Assembly (NCBI GenBank): GCA_041908445.1
Contig: JAYRFK010000036.1
Location: 62,001-126,000, forward strand
Length of the DNA: 64,000 bases
Reading direction: 5' to 3'
Source: JAEUJM01 sp041908445
GTDB taxonomy: Bacteria > Actinomycetota > Acidimicrobiia > Acidimicrobiales > DATDAH01
The notes under the pieces were generated by a model, which had not been told where the DNA came from, ran no database searches, and saw only the letters and a program-made list of their open reading frames with translations. Shown here piece after piece: positions 23,860 to 31,584 of this stretch. Every line of letters starts with the position of its first letter. Positions within the stretch are counted from its first letter, which is position 1. The position numbers and the translations under genes were made by a program.

Positions 23860-26679
23860 ATGACAGCGAGCCGAACCAACCCGAAGGCCGCCACCGGGCC
23901 CGCCCGGTTGCGGACCGACGAATCCTTCGCCATAGCTGGGGGGACGACCGCCGCCGATCCGGGAGAACCGCCCATGAGAACCGCCCAGAACGACCACGAA
24001 GACGGGACCGCCGCGCGCGGTCCCGAGTCATCCACGGAGGTCGCCAACCTTCGGGCCGTGATCTACCTGCGTGTCTCGACCGAACGCCAAGCACGCTCAG
24101 GTGGCGAACCGGAGGGCTACTCGATCCCAGCCCAACGCGACGCGGCCATTCGCAAGGCCGAGTCCCTCGGAGCCCAGGTGGTCGACGAGTTCGTCGACGC
24201 GGGAGCCAGCGCCAAGACCGCCGACCGCGCCGCACTCCAGTCCATGCTCGCCCGACTGAAAGAGCTGCAGGACATCGACTTCGTGATCGTTCACAAGATC
24301 GACCGGCTCGCACGGAACCGGCTCGACGACGTCCTGATCATGGCGGCGATCGAGCAGGCAGGCGCGTCGCTCGTGTCGTGCTCCGAGAACATCGACGAGT
24401 CGCCCCAAGGCAGGCTCATGCACGGGATCATGGCGTCGATGGCCGAGTTCTACAGCTCGAACCTCGCCACCGAAGCAAAGAAGGGGTTACACAAGAAGGC
24501 CGCCAGGGGCGGCACCCCAGGTCCTGCGCCCATCGGTTACCTGAACATCATCAAGACGATCGAGGGCGAGCCGAAGCCGTCCATCGGGATCGACCCCGAA
24601 CGTGGTCCACACATCCGCTGGGCGTACGAGTCCTACGCAACCGGCGACTGGTCAATTTCGGAGTTGACCAGCGAGTTGGAACGACGAGGACTGCGTTCGA
24701 GACCGACGCGGCGCTACGTCGGCAAGCCCCTCAACCGAAGCCAGGTACACCGCGTTCTCTCCAGCCGTTACTACATCGGCATGGTCACTTACGGCGGGGT
24801 CACCTACCAGGGCACACACGAGCCGCTCATCGACGACGAGACCTTCCAACAGGTCCAAGACGCTCTCAGCGGCCGCAAGGTCGCTGGTGATCGGTCCTGG
24901 AAGCGCCAGCAGTACCTCAAGGGCACCGTTCGCTGCGACCGCTGCGGCGAACGCCTCGGGTTCGGACACAACACCGGGCGCGGTGGCACCTACGCCTACT
25001 TCTTCTGCCTTGGTCGCCACCGCAAGCGCACAGCCTGTGACCTGCCCTACCTCCGCGCACAGGGCGTCGAAGCAGCGGTCGAGACCGAATGGGACAAGGT
25101 CACCTTCACCGCCGACGAATCTGAACACACCCGACGGATCGTCGAGAAGGAACTCGACGAGCGCCGATCGAGCGACCGCCTGACCATCAAGGAACAAGCC
25201 ACAAGGCTCCGCAGGCTCGACGCCCAGCGCGAGAAGCTCCTCGATGCCTGGATGGAGGGCCTCATCAACAAGGCCGACTTCACGACCCGCCAGACCCGCC
25301 TCGAAGGGGAGACCACAGACGCCAAGCGACTTCTCGCCGCTGCCCAGATCTCACACGAAGGCGTACTCGCCGTCGTCGACACCTGCGTCAAGCTCCTCCA
25401 ATACGCCGGAGTGCTCTACCGCCAGATGCCAGACGACAGCCGGCAGACCTTCAATCAGGCCCGCTACGACGCCATCTACATCGATACCGACGACTCAGGC
25501 ACCCCGATCGTCACACGAACCGACATCGTGCCGATTCTCGCCGAGGTCGAGTCAGTCGTCCGACCCCACCTCAGTCCGGCCTCGTCACAGCCGCAGAAGG
25601 CGCGGGACCAGGCCCGCCGAGCCAGCTACCACCACGCCACCACCTCGGGTCGACGCGACGGCACCCGCCACAGCGCCGCCGCCGAGAATCGCCGCCGATC
25701 AGAACAGAACCCCAGCAACCTCAACGACGACCTGGGTTCCAACCTGACCAACTTGGCGGAGGGAGCGGGATTCGAACCCGCGGGACCTTGCGGCCCACTG
25801 GTTTTCAAGACCAGCGCATTCGTCCGCTCTGCCATCCCTCCAGAGCGGCGAGGGTACCCGTCGACAGGGCGCCACCGAAGCGGGATGATCGGCGCACAAC
25901 ACGACGTGGGGGGCGACGACCAGAGGAGGTCGAGCCATGGTGAGCGCCGACGAGATCCGGGACGGGCAGCGGGCGGCGTGGGACGGGCTGTCCGCCGCGT
26001 GGGAGAAGTGGGACGGCATCATCACCGCCCAGCTGGCGCCGCTGACCGACGCCATGGTCGAGGACCTCGATCTCGCGGCGGACCAGCAGCACCTCGACAT
26101 CGCCTCGGGGACCGGCGAGCCGGGGCTCACGATCGCCCGGCGCTGCCCCGAGGGCCGCGTCGTGCTCACCGACCTGTCGCCCGAGATGCTCGGGGTCGCG
26201 GCGCGACGGGCCGCGGCGCAGGGCATCACCAACGTCGAGAGCCGGGTGTGCAGCGCCGACGACCTGCCGTTCGCCGACGGCTCGTTCGACAGCGTCTCCG
26301 TGCGGCTCGGCTTCATGTTCTTCCCCGACCTCGGCGCCGCGGCGGCCGAGCTCGTCCGGGTGCTGCGGCCCGGTGGGCGGTTGAGCGCGGCGGTCTGGGT
26401 GCACCCCGATCGCAACCCGTGGACGAGCGTGGCCATGGCCGCGATCGCCACCGAGGTCGAGCTGCCGCCGCCCGACCCGGACCGCCCGAACATGTACCGC
26501 TGCGGGGCGCCCGGCGCGGTGGCGGCGCTCTACGAGGCGGCGGGGCTGGTCGACGTCGCCGAGCGCGACGTCGAGGTGGAGCTCGTCACCGACTCCCCCG
26601 AGGAGTACTGGGCGGTGCTGAGCGAGCACGTCTCCCTCGCCCAGGCGGCGCTCCGCCAGGTCGACGCCGCCGCCCGTGA
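23860..26679 (+). CDS. Large serine recombinase (integrase), frame open through the tRNA
   Basis: The ATG at 23860 follows AAAGGGGG. Catalytic Ser is in YLRVSTERQ (residue 73). The resolvase domain spans about 66-210, with the KIDRLARNRL motif; the Recombinase domain about 235-345 (RRYVGKPLNRSQVHRVLSSR); a zinc ribbon with paired cysteines CDRCG and FFCLGRHRKRTAC at about 365-395; then a coiled-coil. Recombinase-like sequence ends near residue 575-580. The frame has no stop before the tRNA (residue 631) and stays open to 26679 across antisense tRNA and host DNA, giving 939 codons, so the last 300 are not recombinase. The C-terminus in the excised circle will differ. It should catalyse integration into and excision from the tRNA-Ser 3' end. 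Confidence 0.75.
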   Translation: MTASRTNPKAATGPARLRTDESFAIAGGTTAADPGEPPMRTAQNDHEDGTAARGPESSTEVANLRAVIYLRVSTERQARSGGEPEGYSIPAQRDAAIRKAESLGAQVVDEFVDAGASAKTADRAALQSMLARLKELQDIDFVIVHKIDRLARNRLDDVLIMAAIEQAGASLVSCSENIDESPQGRLMHGIMASMAEFYSSNLATEAKKGLHKKAARGGTPGPAPIGYLNIIKTIEGEPKPSIGIDPERGPHIRWAYESYATGDWSISELTSELERRGLRSRPTRRYVGKPLNRSQVHRVLSSRYYIGMVTYGGVTYQGTHEPLIDDETFQQVQDALSGRKVAGDRSWKRQQYLKGTVRCDRCGERLGFGHNTGRGGTYAYFFCLGRHRKRTACDLPYLRAQGVEAAVETEWDKVTFTADESEHTRRIVEKELDERRSSDRLTIKEQATRLRRLDAQREKLLDAWMEGLINKADFTTRQTRLEGETTDAKRLLAAAQISHEGVLAVVDTCVKLLQYAGVLYRQMPDDSRQTFNQARYDAIYIDTDDSGTPIVTRTDIVPILAEVESVVRPHLSPASSQPQKARDQARRASYHHATTSGRRDGTRHSAAAENRRRSEQNPSNLNDDLGSNLTNLAEGAGFEPAGPCGPLVFKTSAFVRSAIPPERRGYPSTGRHRSGMIGAQHDVGGDDQRRSSHGERRRDPGRAAGGVGRAVRRVGEVGRHHHRPAGAADRRHGRGPRSRGGPAAPRHRLGDRRAGAHDRPALPRGPRRAHRPVARDARGRGATGRGAGHHQRREPGVQRRRPAVRRRLVRQRLRAARLHVLPRPRRRGGRARPGAAARWAVERGGLGAPRSQPVDERGHGRDRHRGRAAAARPGPPEHVPLRGARRGGGALRGGGAGRRRRARRRGGARHRLPRGVLGGAERARLPRPGGAPPGRRRRP
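25754..25841 (-). tRNA. tRNA-Ser (anticodon UGA), attachment site of the element
   Basis: Read on the minus strand, the gene folds as a class II tRNA: acceptor stem GGAGGGA paired with TCCCTCC, anticodon stem CTGGT/ACCAG with loop CTTGAAA (anticodon TGA), a long variable arm (GGGCCGCAAGGTCCC) and TTCGAAT in the T loop. It ends with an encoded CCA (25756-25754). The 3' end faces the recombinase, the usual geometry of an insertion site. An intact tRNA copy is thus retained. Confidence 0.92.
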
Positions 26680-26797
26680 CCGCATGCAGGAGGCAGCCGT
26701 CGAGGGTGTCCGCCCGTACCAGAGTGCCGACGGCCGGGTCCGCGTCCCTGGCGTCGGCCGGGTCGTCGTCGGCACCCGCCCGCCGGCGCCGGCCTGA
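25937..26797 (+). CDS. Class I SAM-dependent methyltransferase (UbiE-like)
   Basis: The 286-residue protein has motif I LDIASGTGEPGL near 53-64, then VLTDLSPEML and, past residue 110, DDLPFADGSFDSVSVRLGFMFFPD split over motifs II and III, and VLRPGGRLS. This is the pattern of UbiE/COQ5-type C- or O-methyltransferases; substrate unknown. AGAGGAGG lies 9 bases before the ATG. It is the first host gene beyond the element and overlaps the spurious extension of the recombinase frame, whose codons differ in phase. Confidence 0.75.
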   Translation: MVSADEIRDGQRAAWDGLSAAWEKWDGIITAQLAPLTDAMVEDLDLAADQQHLDIASGTGEPGLTIARRCPEGRVVLTDLSPEMLGVAARRAAAQGITNVESRVCSADDLPFADGSFDSVSVRLGFMFFPDLGAAAAELVRVLRPGGRLSAAVWVHPDRNPWTSVAMAAIATEVELPPPDPDRPNMYRCGAPGAVAALYEAAGLVDVAERDVEVELVTDSPEEYWAVLSEHVSLAQAALRQVDAAARDRMQEAAVEGVRPYQSADGRVRVPGVGRVVVGTRPPAPA

Positions 26798-26842
26798 TCC
26801 CCGCCGGCGTTCAGGTGAACGCCGGCCCGGGTGCCGGCGCGG

Positions 26843-29224
26843 TCAGCGGGTGGGGACGTCGGTCTCCACGCGCACGACCGGGGTGCGGGGGGACCAGGGG
26901 ACCCGGCCGAGGTGGCGCAGGCCGGGCGTGGCCGGGTCGACGACCCGGCTGGTGATCCAGAGGGCGCCGCCCTCGGGGGAGGTCAGCAGCTCGTCGAACG
27001 CCGCGACCGAGGGGTCGAAGGCGGCGAGCACGGCGTCGAGGGAGGCGGCCACGCAGATCGAGCGCAGGGTCGGGTCGGAGCCGCCGACGAGCTCGCCGAA
27101 GGCGCCGGGCGGGCCGAGGATCACGAACCGGGTGATGGAACCGGGGAGGTCGTCGACCTCGCGCTCGGCCACGCGCAGGCCGTGGGGCGCGCCCCGGTCG
27201 GCGCCCGCGAGCGCGACGCAGGGCTCGTCGTCGGGGGCGGCCGCCACCTGCGCCAGCGCATCGGTCGTCGAGGGGCACGGCACCGGCTCGAGCCCCCAGC
27301 GGCGGATGAAGGCGCCGCACTGGGCGAGCCCCTGAGGATGGCTGAGCACCGGTCGCCCCCGCAGGTCGGCCAGCGACTGCTCGGGCCGGACGTAGGCGTC
27401 GAACCGGACGGCCACGTCGACCACGCCGCCGGCCTCGAGCTCGCCCTCGTGGGCGAGCAGCGCGGCGCTGGCCCGGGCCACGAGGCCCGACGCCGAGCTC
27501 GAGACGGGGAGCACGCCGAGGTCGCCGGCGGCCACCCCCTCGAGCACGGTGGGGAAGTCGGGCTCGGCCGACAGGTCGGGGGCGGTGATGCCCACGCTGG
27601 CGGCGGCGTGCAGCGCCGCCTCCTCCGAGAAGGTGCCGGCGGGGCCGAGGTGGTGGACGAGCGGGGCCGTGCGGGCGGGCAACGAGACGCCGGTGGGCCA
27701 GGCGTAGGTCTGCTGCACCCGCGCCCGCAGCTCCTCCACCATGGCGTCGACGTCGTGGTCGGCCCGGATGCCGACCCGCACCACCACGCTGCGCTGGCCG
27801 GTGCGGACCACCTCGGAGACGACCTCGGCGTCGCGCACGGCGGCGTGGTGGCCGACCACGTCGAGCACGCCGGCGCCCGCGACCGACTCGGGCACGAGGA
27901 AGCGGACGTCCCGCGGCACGTGGGCGAGCCACTCGTCGAGCTCCGACTCGAGCTCGTCGCCGGGCACGACGTCGATGTGGGCGAGGCCGAAGGTGGTGCG
28001 GCGGGGCTTGCCGCCCTGGCCGATCTTGCGGGCGTTGCGCCGCCCCGGGCCCTCGAGCAGGGCGGCGGCGCCCTTCGGTCCGACCATGACCTCGCTGAGG
28101 GTCACCGCGGTGGGGGTGAGATCGAGGATGTGACCGACCCGCAGCGTGTCGGGGCGGCTCAGGGGGCGGACGCCGACGAGGGCGCCCGTGCGGCCCCGGC
28201 GGGCCAGCTCCGAGCGCTTGGCCTGCGCCGCCGTCACCGCCACCGCGGCGGTGGCCGAGACCGCCTCGAACAGCGCGCCACCGAAGTGGTCGCGCGTGCT
28301 CCGGATGAGCGCCTCGATCTCCTCGTGGCGGCCGGAGGCGATGGCTCCGGTGGTGCGCTCGGCGGCGGCGGCGAGCTCGCCGGCCACCCGCTCGCCGTCG
28401 AGCAGGGCCTGGATCTCGGCGGTCGTCGCCTCCCGGGACTCCGACACCACGCGGGTGGCGAGGCCGAACAGCGCCTCGAAGAGCGGGGTGCGCACCTCCC
28501 ACAGCTCCTCGAGGTCGAGGCCCGACTCCGCCACGGCGTCGATCAGGTTCAGCAGCGACTGGTGGGCCATCGTCTGCACGTACGACATCGACCGGTCGTG
28601 GTCGTCGGCGCTCAGCACCTTGGCGATGCCGCCGGCGTGGTGGACGTCATCGAGCAGCCAGGCGGGCGCCTCGTCGTCACCGACGCCGCCCTCGTCGGGC
28701 ACGACCAGGATCGTCTGGCCGTCGAGGAAGCGGGCCGAGGTGTCGGCGAGGGGGTGGACGCCGACGACGGGGTGGCTCGGCGCCAGGGTGCGCAGGTCGT
28801 CGAGCGGCGCCCGCAGGCTGGCCGACACGTGGACGAGCGGGGCGCCGGCGGGCAGCACCGGCACGAGCCAGCGGCAGATGTCCGTGAGCGCCGATCGGGG
28901 GACGGCGAGGCAGACGACCAGGTCGTCGTCGCCGTCCGGCAGGCCGAGGGCCCGGGCGCCGGCCGCGTCGTCGGGCGCGGCGGCGACGGTGGTGCGGCCG
29001 GCGAACACGTCGGCCAGCGGGGCGAGCTGGTCGACGAAGCGGGACTGGTCGACCAGGCAGGTGGTCGTCCAGGGGCCGCTGGCGAAGACGTGCTCGGTCA
29101 GCCAGCGCCCCATGCCCGCGGCGGCGCCGACCACCAGCAGGTGGCGCGGCCGGGCGGTGTCGGCGTCGGACCGGTCGTCGCCGTCGGCGGGCGCTCCGCC
29201 GGCGGCCTCGCCCTCGTCGGGCAT
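26843..29224 (-). CDS. Prephenate dehydrogenase-like / prephenate dehydratase-like fusion
   Basis: The ATG at 29224 gives 793 residues. Residues 27-280 form a Rossmann domain (LLVVGAAAGMG) with VVGVHPLADTSA, matching the TyrA prephenate dehydrogenase order. The region 290-520 is unrecognised apart from a probable chorismate-mutase-like helix set. From 524 a dehydratase domain begins (HHLGPAGTFSEEAALH), with the catalytic ITRFVIL motif near 693-699; its expected ENS-type motif reads VSSSASG. An ACT-like stretch ends the protein. It should draw prephenate towards tyrosine and phenylalanine. Separate enzymes are the usual case. It is divergent from larB by 51 bases. Confidence 0.6.
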   Translation of the reverse strand: MPDEGEAAGGAPADGDDRSDADTARPRHLLVVGAAAGMGRWLTEHVFASGPWTTTCLVDQSRFVDQLAPLADVFAGRTTVAAAPDDAAGARALGLPDGDDDLVVCLAVPRSALTDICRWLVPVLPAGAPLVHVSASLRAPLDDLRTLAPSHPVVGVHPLADTSARFLDGQTILVVPDEGGVGDDEAPAWLLDDVHHAGGIAKVLSADDHDRSMSYVQTMAHQSLLNLIDAVAESGLDLEELWEVRTPLFEALFGLATRVVSESREATTAEIQALLDGERVAGELAAAAERTTGAIASGRHEEIEALIRSTRDHFGGALFEAVSATAAVAVTAAQAKRSELARRGRTGALVGVRPLSRPDTLRVGHILDLTPTAVTLSEVMVGPKGAAALLEGPGRRNARKIGQGGKPRRTTFGLAHIDVVPGDELESELDEWLAHVPRDVRFLVPESVAGAGVLDVVGHHAAVRDAEVVSEVVRTGQRSVVVRVGIRADHDVDAMVEELRARVQQTYAWPTGVSLPARTAPLVHHLGPAGTFSEEAALHAAASVGITAPDLSAEPDFPTVLEGVAAGDLGVLPVSSSASGLVARASAALLAHEGELEAGGVVDVAVRFDAYVRPEQSLADLRGRPVLSHPQGLAQCGAFIRRWGLEPVPCPSTTDALAQVAAAPDDEPCVALAGADRGAPHGLRVAEREVDDLPGSITRFVILGPPGAFGELVGGSDPTLRSICVAASLDAVLAAFDPSVAAFDELLTSPEGGALWITSRVVDPATPGLRHLGRVPWSPRTPVVRVETDVPTR

Positions 29225-29275
29225 GGTCAGGCGGACCGCGCGCCGCTGCCCAGGGGCGATGGGGCGGGGGCGGCC

Positions 29276-30091
29276 ATGAGCGGTCAGGATAGTGACGTGG
29301 ACGAAGGGGGCCTCCGGGCATTGTTGGACGACCTCGCCGCCGGCCGGGTCGACGCCGACGAGGTGGTCGCCCGCCTGCGCCGCCTGCCCTTCGCCGACCT
29401 CGGCTTCGCCCGCGTCGACCACCACCGGGCGCTGCGCCAGGGCATGGCCGAGGCGGTCTACGGGCCGGGCAAGACGCCTGACCAGTGCGTGGCCATCGTC
29501 GCCGAGCTGCTGCGGGCCGACGCCTCGTCGCCCGTCGTGCTCAGCCGGGCCGACGACGCCCAGGTCGACGCCGTCCTCGCCGCCCACCCCGACGGTCGCC
29601 TCGCCGGCGGTCGCCCCGCCACCATCGCCTGGCGGGAGGCGCCCGAGCGGCCCGGCCGGGTGCTCGTCGTCACCGCCGGCACCTCCGACCTGCCCGTGGC
29701 CGACGAGTGCGCCGCCGTCCTGCACGCCCACGGGCTGCGCCCCGAGCGCCTCGCCGACGTGGGCGTGGCCGGCATCCACCGGCTGCTGGCCGCGGCCGAC
29801 GAGGTCGCCGCCGCCGACGTGGTCGTCGCCGTGGCCGGGATGGAGGGGGCGCTGGCCAGCGTCCTCGGCGGCCTCACCGCGGCGCCGGTCGTCGCCGTCC
29901 CCACCTCCACGGGCTACGGCGCCGGCCTCGAAGGGGTCACGGCGCTGCTGTCGATGCTCGCCTCCTGTGCCTCGGGCATGACCGTGGTCGGCATCGACAA
30001 CGGGTTCGGCGCCGCCTGCGCGGTCATCCGCCTGCTGAACGCCGCCGACCGCCTCGCCCCGACTTCGGACCCGGCGAGCTCGGGGCGATGA
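29276..30091 (+). CDS. larB: Nickel-pincer cofactor biosynthesis protein LarB
   Basis: The ATG at 29276 gives 271 residues. LarB landmarks are clear: VYGPGKT, VLVVTAGTSDLPVADE, ADVVVAVAGMEGALASVLGG, APVVAVPTSTGYGAGLEGVTALLSM (seen as APVVAVPTSTGYG) and NGFGAA. LarB carboxylates and hydrolyses nicotinic acid adenine dinucleotide, the first step to the nickel-pincer nucleotide of LarA-type racemases. It acts in the cytoplasm. larC follows 88 bases later; larE is not in the window. Confidence 0.85.
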   Translation: MSGQDSDVDEGGLRALLDDLAAGRVDADEVVARLRRLPFADLGFARVDHHRALRQGMAEAVYGPGKTPDQCVAIVAELLRADASSPVVLSRADDAQVDAVLAAHPDGRLAGGRPATIAWREAPERPGRVLVVTAGTSDLPVADECAAVLHAHGLRPERLADVGVAGIHRLLAAADEVAAADVVVAVAGMEGALASVLGGLTAAPVVAVPTSTGYGAGLEGVTALLSMLASCASGMTVVGIDNGFGAACAVIRLLNAADRLAPTSDPASSGR

Positions 30092-30108
30092 CCGTCGTCC
30101 GAGCCGAA

Positions 30109-30151
30109 CTCGAGGCAATAGCCCCCGGTTTCCGAGGGGTATTGCCTCGAG
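30109..30151. promoter_or_regulatory. Long hairpin between larB and larC
   Basis: A perfect 12-bp outer stem (CTCGAGGCAATA / TATTGCCTCGAG) continues into CCCC / GGGG after one unpaired base, with a 9-base loop. It is too strong to be chance in an intergenic gap of 88 bases. It may attenuate larC, stabilise the larB transcript, or be one of the dispersed hairpins of this genome (GAACGCG follows the right arm). Confidence 0.55.
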
Positions 30152-30179
30152 AACGCGGTGTCCAGGGGGGCGCGGCGTC

Positions 30180-31511
30180 GTGACCCGCCGCGCCTGGTTC
30201 CACTGCTTCTCCGGGATCGCCGGCGACATGGCGCTGGGCGCCCTCGTCGACGCCGGCGCCGACCTGGACGAGGTCCGTGAGCTCTGCCGGCGCATCCCCG
30301 TCACCGGTTGGGGGCTCGAGGCCGAGACCGTGCTGCGCAACGGCATCGCCGCCACCCACGTCAACGTCCTGGCCGAGGCCACGACCGTGGTGCGCACCGC
30401 CGCCCACATCGCCGGGCTCATCGAGGAGGCCCGCCTGCCCGACCGGGTCGCCGAGCGGGCCCGCGCCGTGTTCACCGCGCTGGCCCAGGCCGAGGGCAAG
30501 CTCCACAACCGGCCGCCCGAGCAGGTGCACTTCCACGAGGTCGGCGCGCTCGACGCCATCGTCGACGTGGTCGGCACCTGCGCCGCGCTCGAGCTGCTCG
30601 GCGTCGACGAGATCCACGCCAGCCCGGTCGCGCACGGGATCGGCATGATCCGCAGCGCCCACGGCGCGCTGCCCAACCCGCCGCCGGCGGTGGTCGAGCT
30701 GCTGCGGGGCGTCCCCGCCTACGGCCTCGACCTCCCGATCGAGCTGACGACGCCCACGGGCGCGGCGATCGTGGCGGCGCTCTCCGTCGGCTTCGGCCCA
30801 CTGCCGGCCATGACCATCGAGGCCAGCGGCTTCGGCGCCGGCACCGCGGAGCTCGACGACCGCCCCAACCTCGTGCAGGTCGTGATCGGCGAGGCCGCCG
30901 ACGAGCTCGTGCCCGGCCAGCCGGTGCAACTGCTCGAGGTCAACGTCGACGACGCGACCGGCGAGACCCTCTCCCACACCCTCAGCGCCCTGCTCAACGC
31001 CGGCGCCCACGACGCCTGGATCACCCCCGTCCTGATGAAGAAGGGCCGGCCGGGCCACACCGTGTCGGCCCTCGCCGACGCCGCCGTCGCCGCGCACGTG
31101 GCCGACACCCTGCGCCGCGAGACCGGCTCGATGGGCGTGCGGGGCCAGGCCCTCGAGCGCTGGCCCCAGGCCCGCTCCTTCGACGAGGTCGATGTGGAGG
31201 GGATCCCCGTCCGGGTGAAGCTGGCCGGCGGCCGGGTGAAGGTCGAGCACGACGACGCCGCCCGCGCCGCCAAGCGCCTCGGCCTGCCCCTCCGCGAGGT
31301 CGTCTCCCGCGCCGGGGCGACGTGGCGCATCGGCACCCACCACCCGGTGGACGAGCCGACGGGTCCGGCGGCCGCGGCGCCCCACAGCCAGCCGCACGAC
31401 CACGGCCACCCGCACGATCACGGCTTGGCCGACGTCGAGCGCCTCCCGGTCGACCCGCCGTCGCCCGTCGACCCCCCCGACCCCGACCCCGACGACGACG
31501 CCGCCGGCTGA
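30180..31511 (+). CDS. larC: Nickel-pincer cofactor biosynthesis protein LarC
   Basis: The GTG at 30180 gives 443 residues with the LarC hallmarks FSGIAGDMALGALVDAG, VHFHEVGALDAIVDVVG, GMIRSAHGALPNPPPA and LEVNVDDATGE. LarC is the CTP-dependent nickel inserter that completes the pincer cofactor. The C-terminus has a His/Asp/Pro-rich tail (HSQPHDHGHPHDHG, residues about 400-413), a likely nickel store. It forms a two-gene set with larB; the cofactor's user protein and larE lie elsewhere. Confidence 0.88.
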   Translation: MTRRAWFHCFSGIAGDMALGALVDAGADLDEVRELCRRIPVTGWGLEAETVLRNGIAATHVNVLAEATTVVRTAAHIAGLIEEARLPDRVAERARAVFTALAQAEGKLHNRPPEQVHFHEVGALDAIVDVVGTCAALELLGVDEIHASPVAHGIGMIRSAHGALPNPPPAVVELLRGVPAYGLDLPIELTTPTGAAIVAALSVGFGPLPAMTIEASGFGAGTAELDDRPNLVQVVIGEAADELVPGQPVQLLEVNVDDATGETLSHTLSALLNAGAHDAWITPVLMKKGRPGHTVSALADAAVAAHVADTLRRETGSMGVRGQALERWPQARSFDEVDVEGIPVRVKLAGGRVKVEHDDAARAAKRLGLPLREVVSRAGATWRIGTHHPVDEPTGPAAAAPHSQPHDHGHPHDHGLADVERLPVDPPSPVDPPDPDPDDDAAG

Positions 31512-31515
31512 TCTT

Positions 31516-31570
31516 CGTTCTGGTTACGGGAACGCGAGGTCCCGCGCCTCGCGAATTCGTGACCAGAACG
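31516..31570. terminator. Bidirectional hairpin between larC and the desaturase gene
   Basis: CGTTCTGGT pairs with ACCAGAACG at the ends, and CGCGAGG with CCTCGCG near the loop, with a few mismatches between. It lies just after larC and before the convergent desaturase stop, so it can end both transcripts. It shares GGAACGCGAGG with the hairpin at 49360. Confidence 0.6.
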
Positions 31571-31584
31571 ACTGGGACGAACGG

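Larger units (their letters stand above)
1..25753. mobile_element. Right-hand part of an integrated element in tRNA-Ser, carrying a defence island
   Basis: The left end is outside the window. The right end abuts the 3' end of tRNA-Ser(UGA) at 25754. Support seen here: a large serine recombinase next to the tRNA, a VirD4/TraD-like coupling ATPase, a replication-relaxation family protein, ArdA, an XRE regulator, an RHH protein and an orphan DNA methyltransferase. The stretch is less GC-rich than the DNA from 25,937 on, especially over 1-6200, and uses more A/T-ending codons there. No relaxase gene is visible, so autonomous conjugation cannot be claimed; it may lie to the left. Two defence-type modules (2740-6181 and 6479-15996) sit in the accessory part. 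I did not find the matching attachment-site copy in this window, as expected if attL is further left. Confidence 0.8.

Noticed and set aside
25757..26679. A recombinase-methyltransferase fusion protein
   Set aside because: The recombinase frame crosses antisense tRNA and then reads the methyltransferase gene out of phase; the products are not a designed fusion.
26831..29275. Very long plus-strand open frame opposite the prephenate enzyme gene
   Set aside because: It is the shadow of a high-GC gene: the minus-strand frame has clear Rossmann and dehydratase motifs; only the last part, from 29276, is a real gene (larB).
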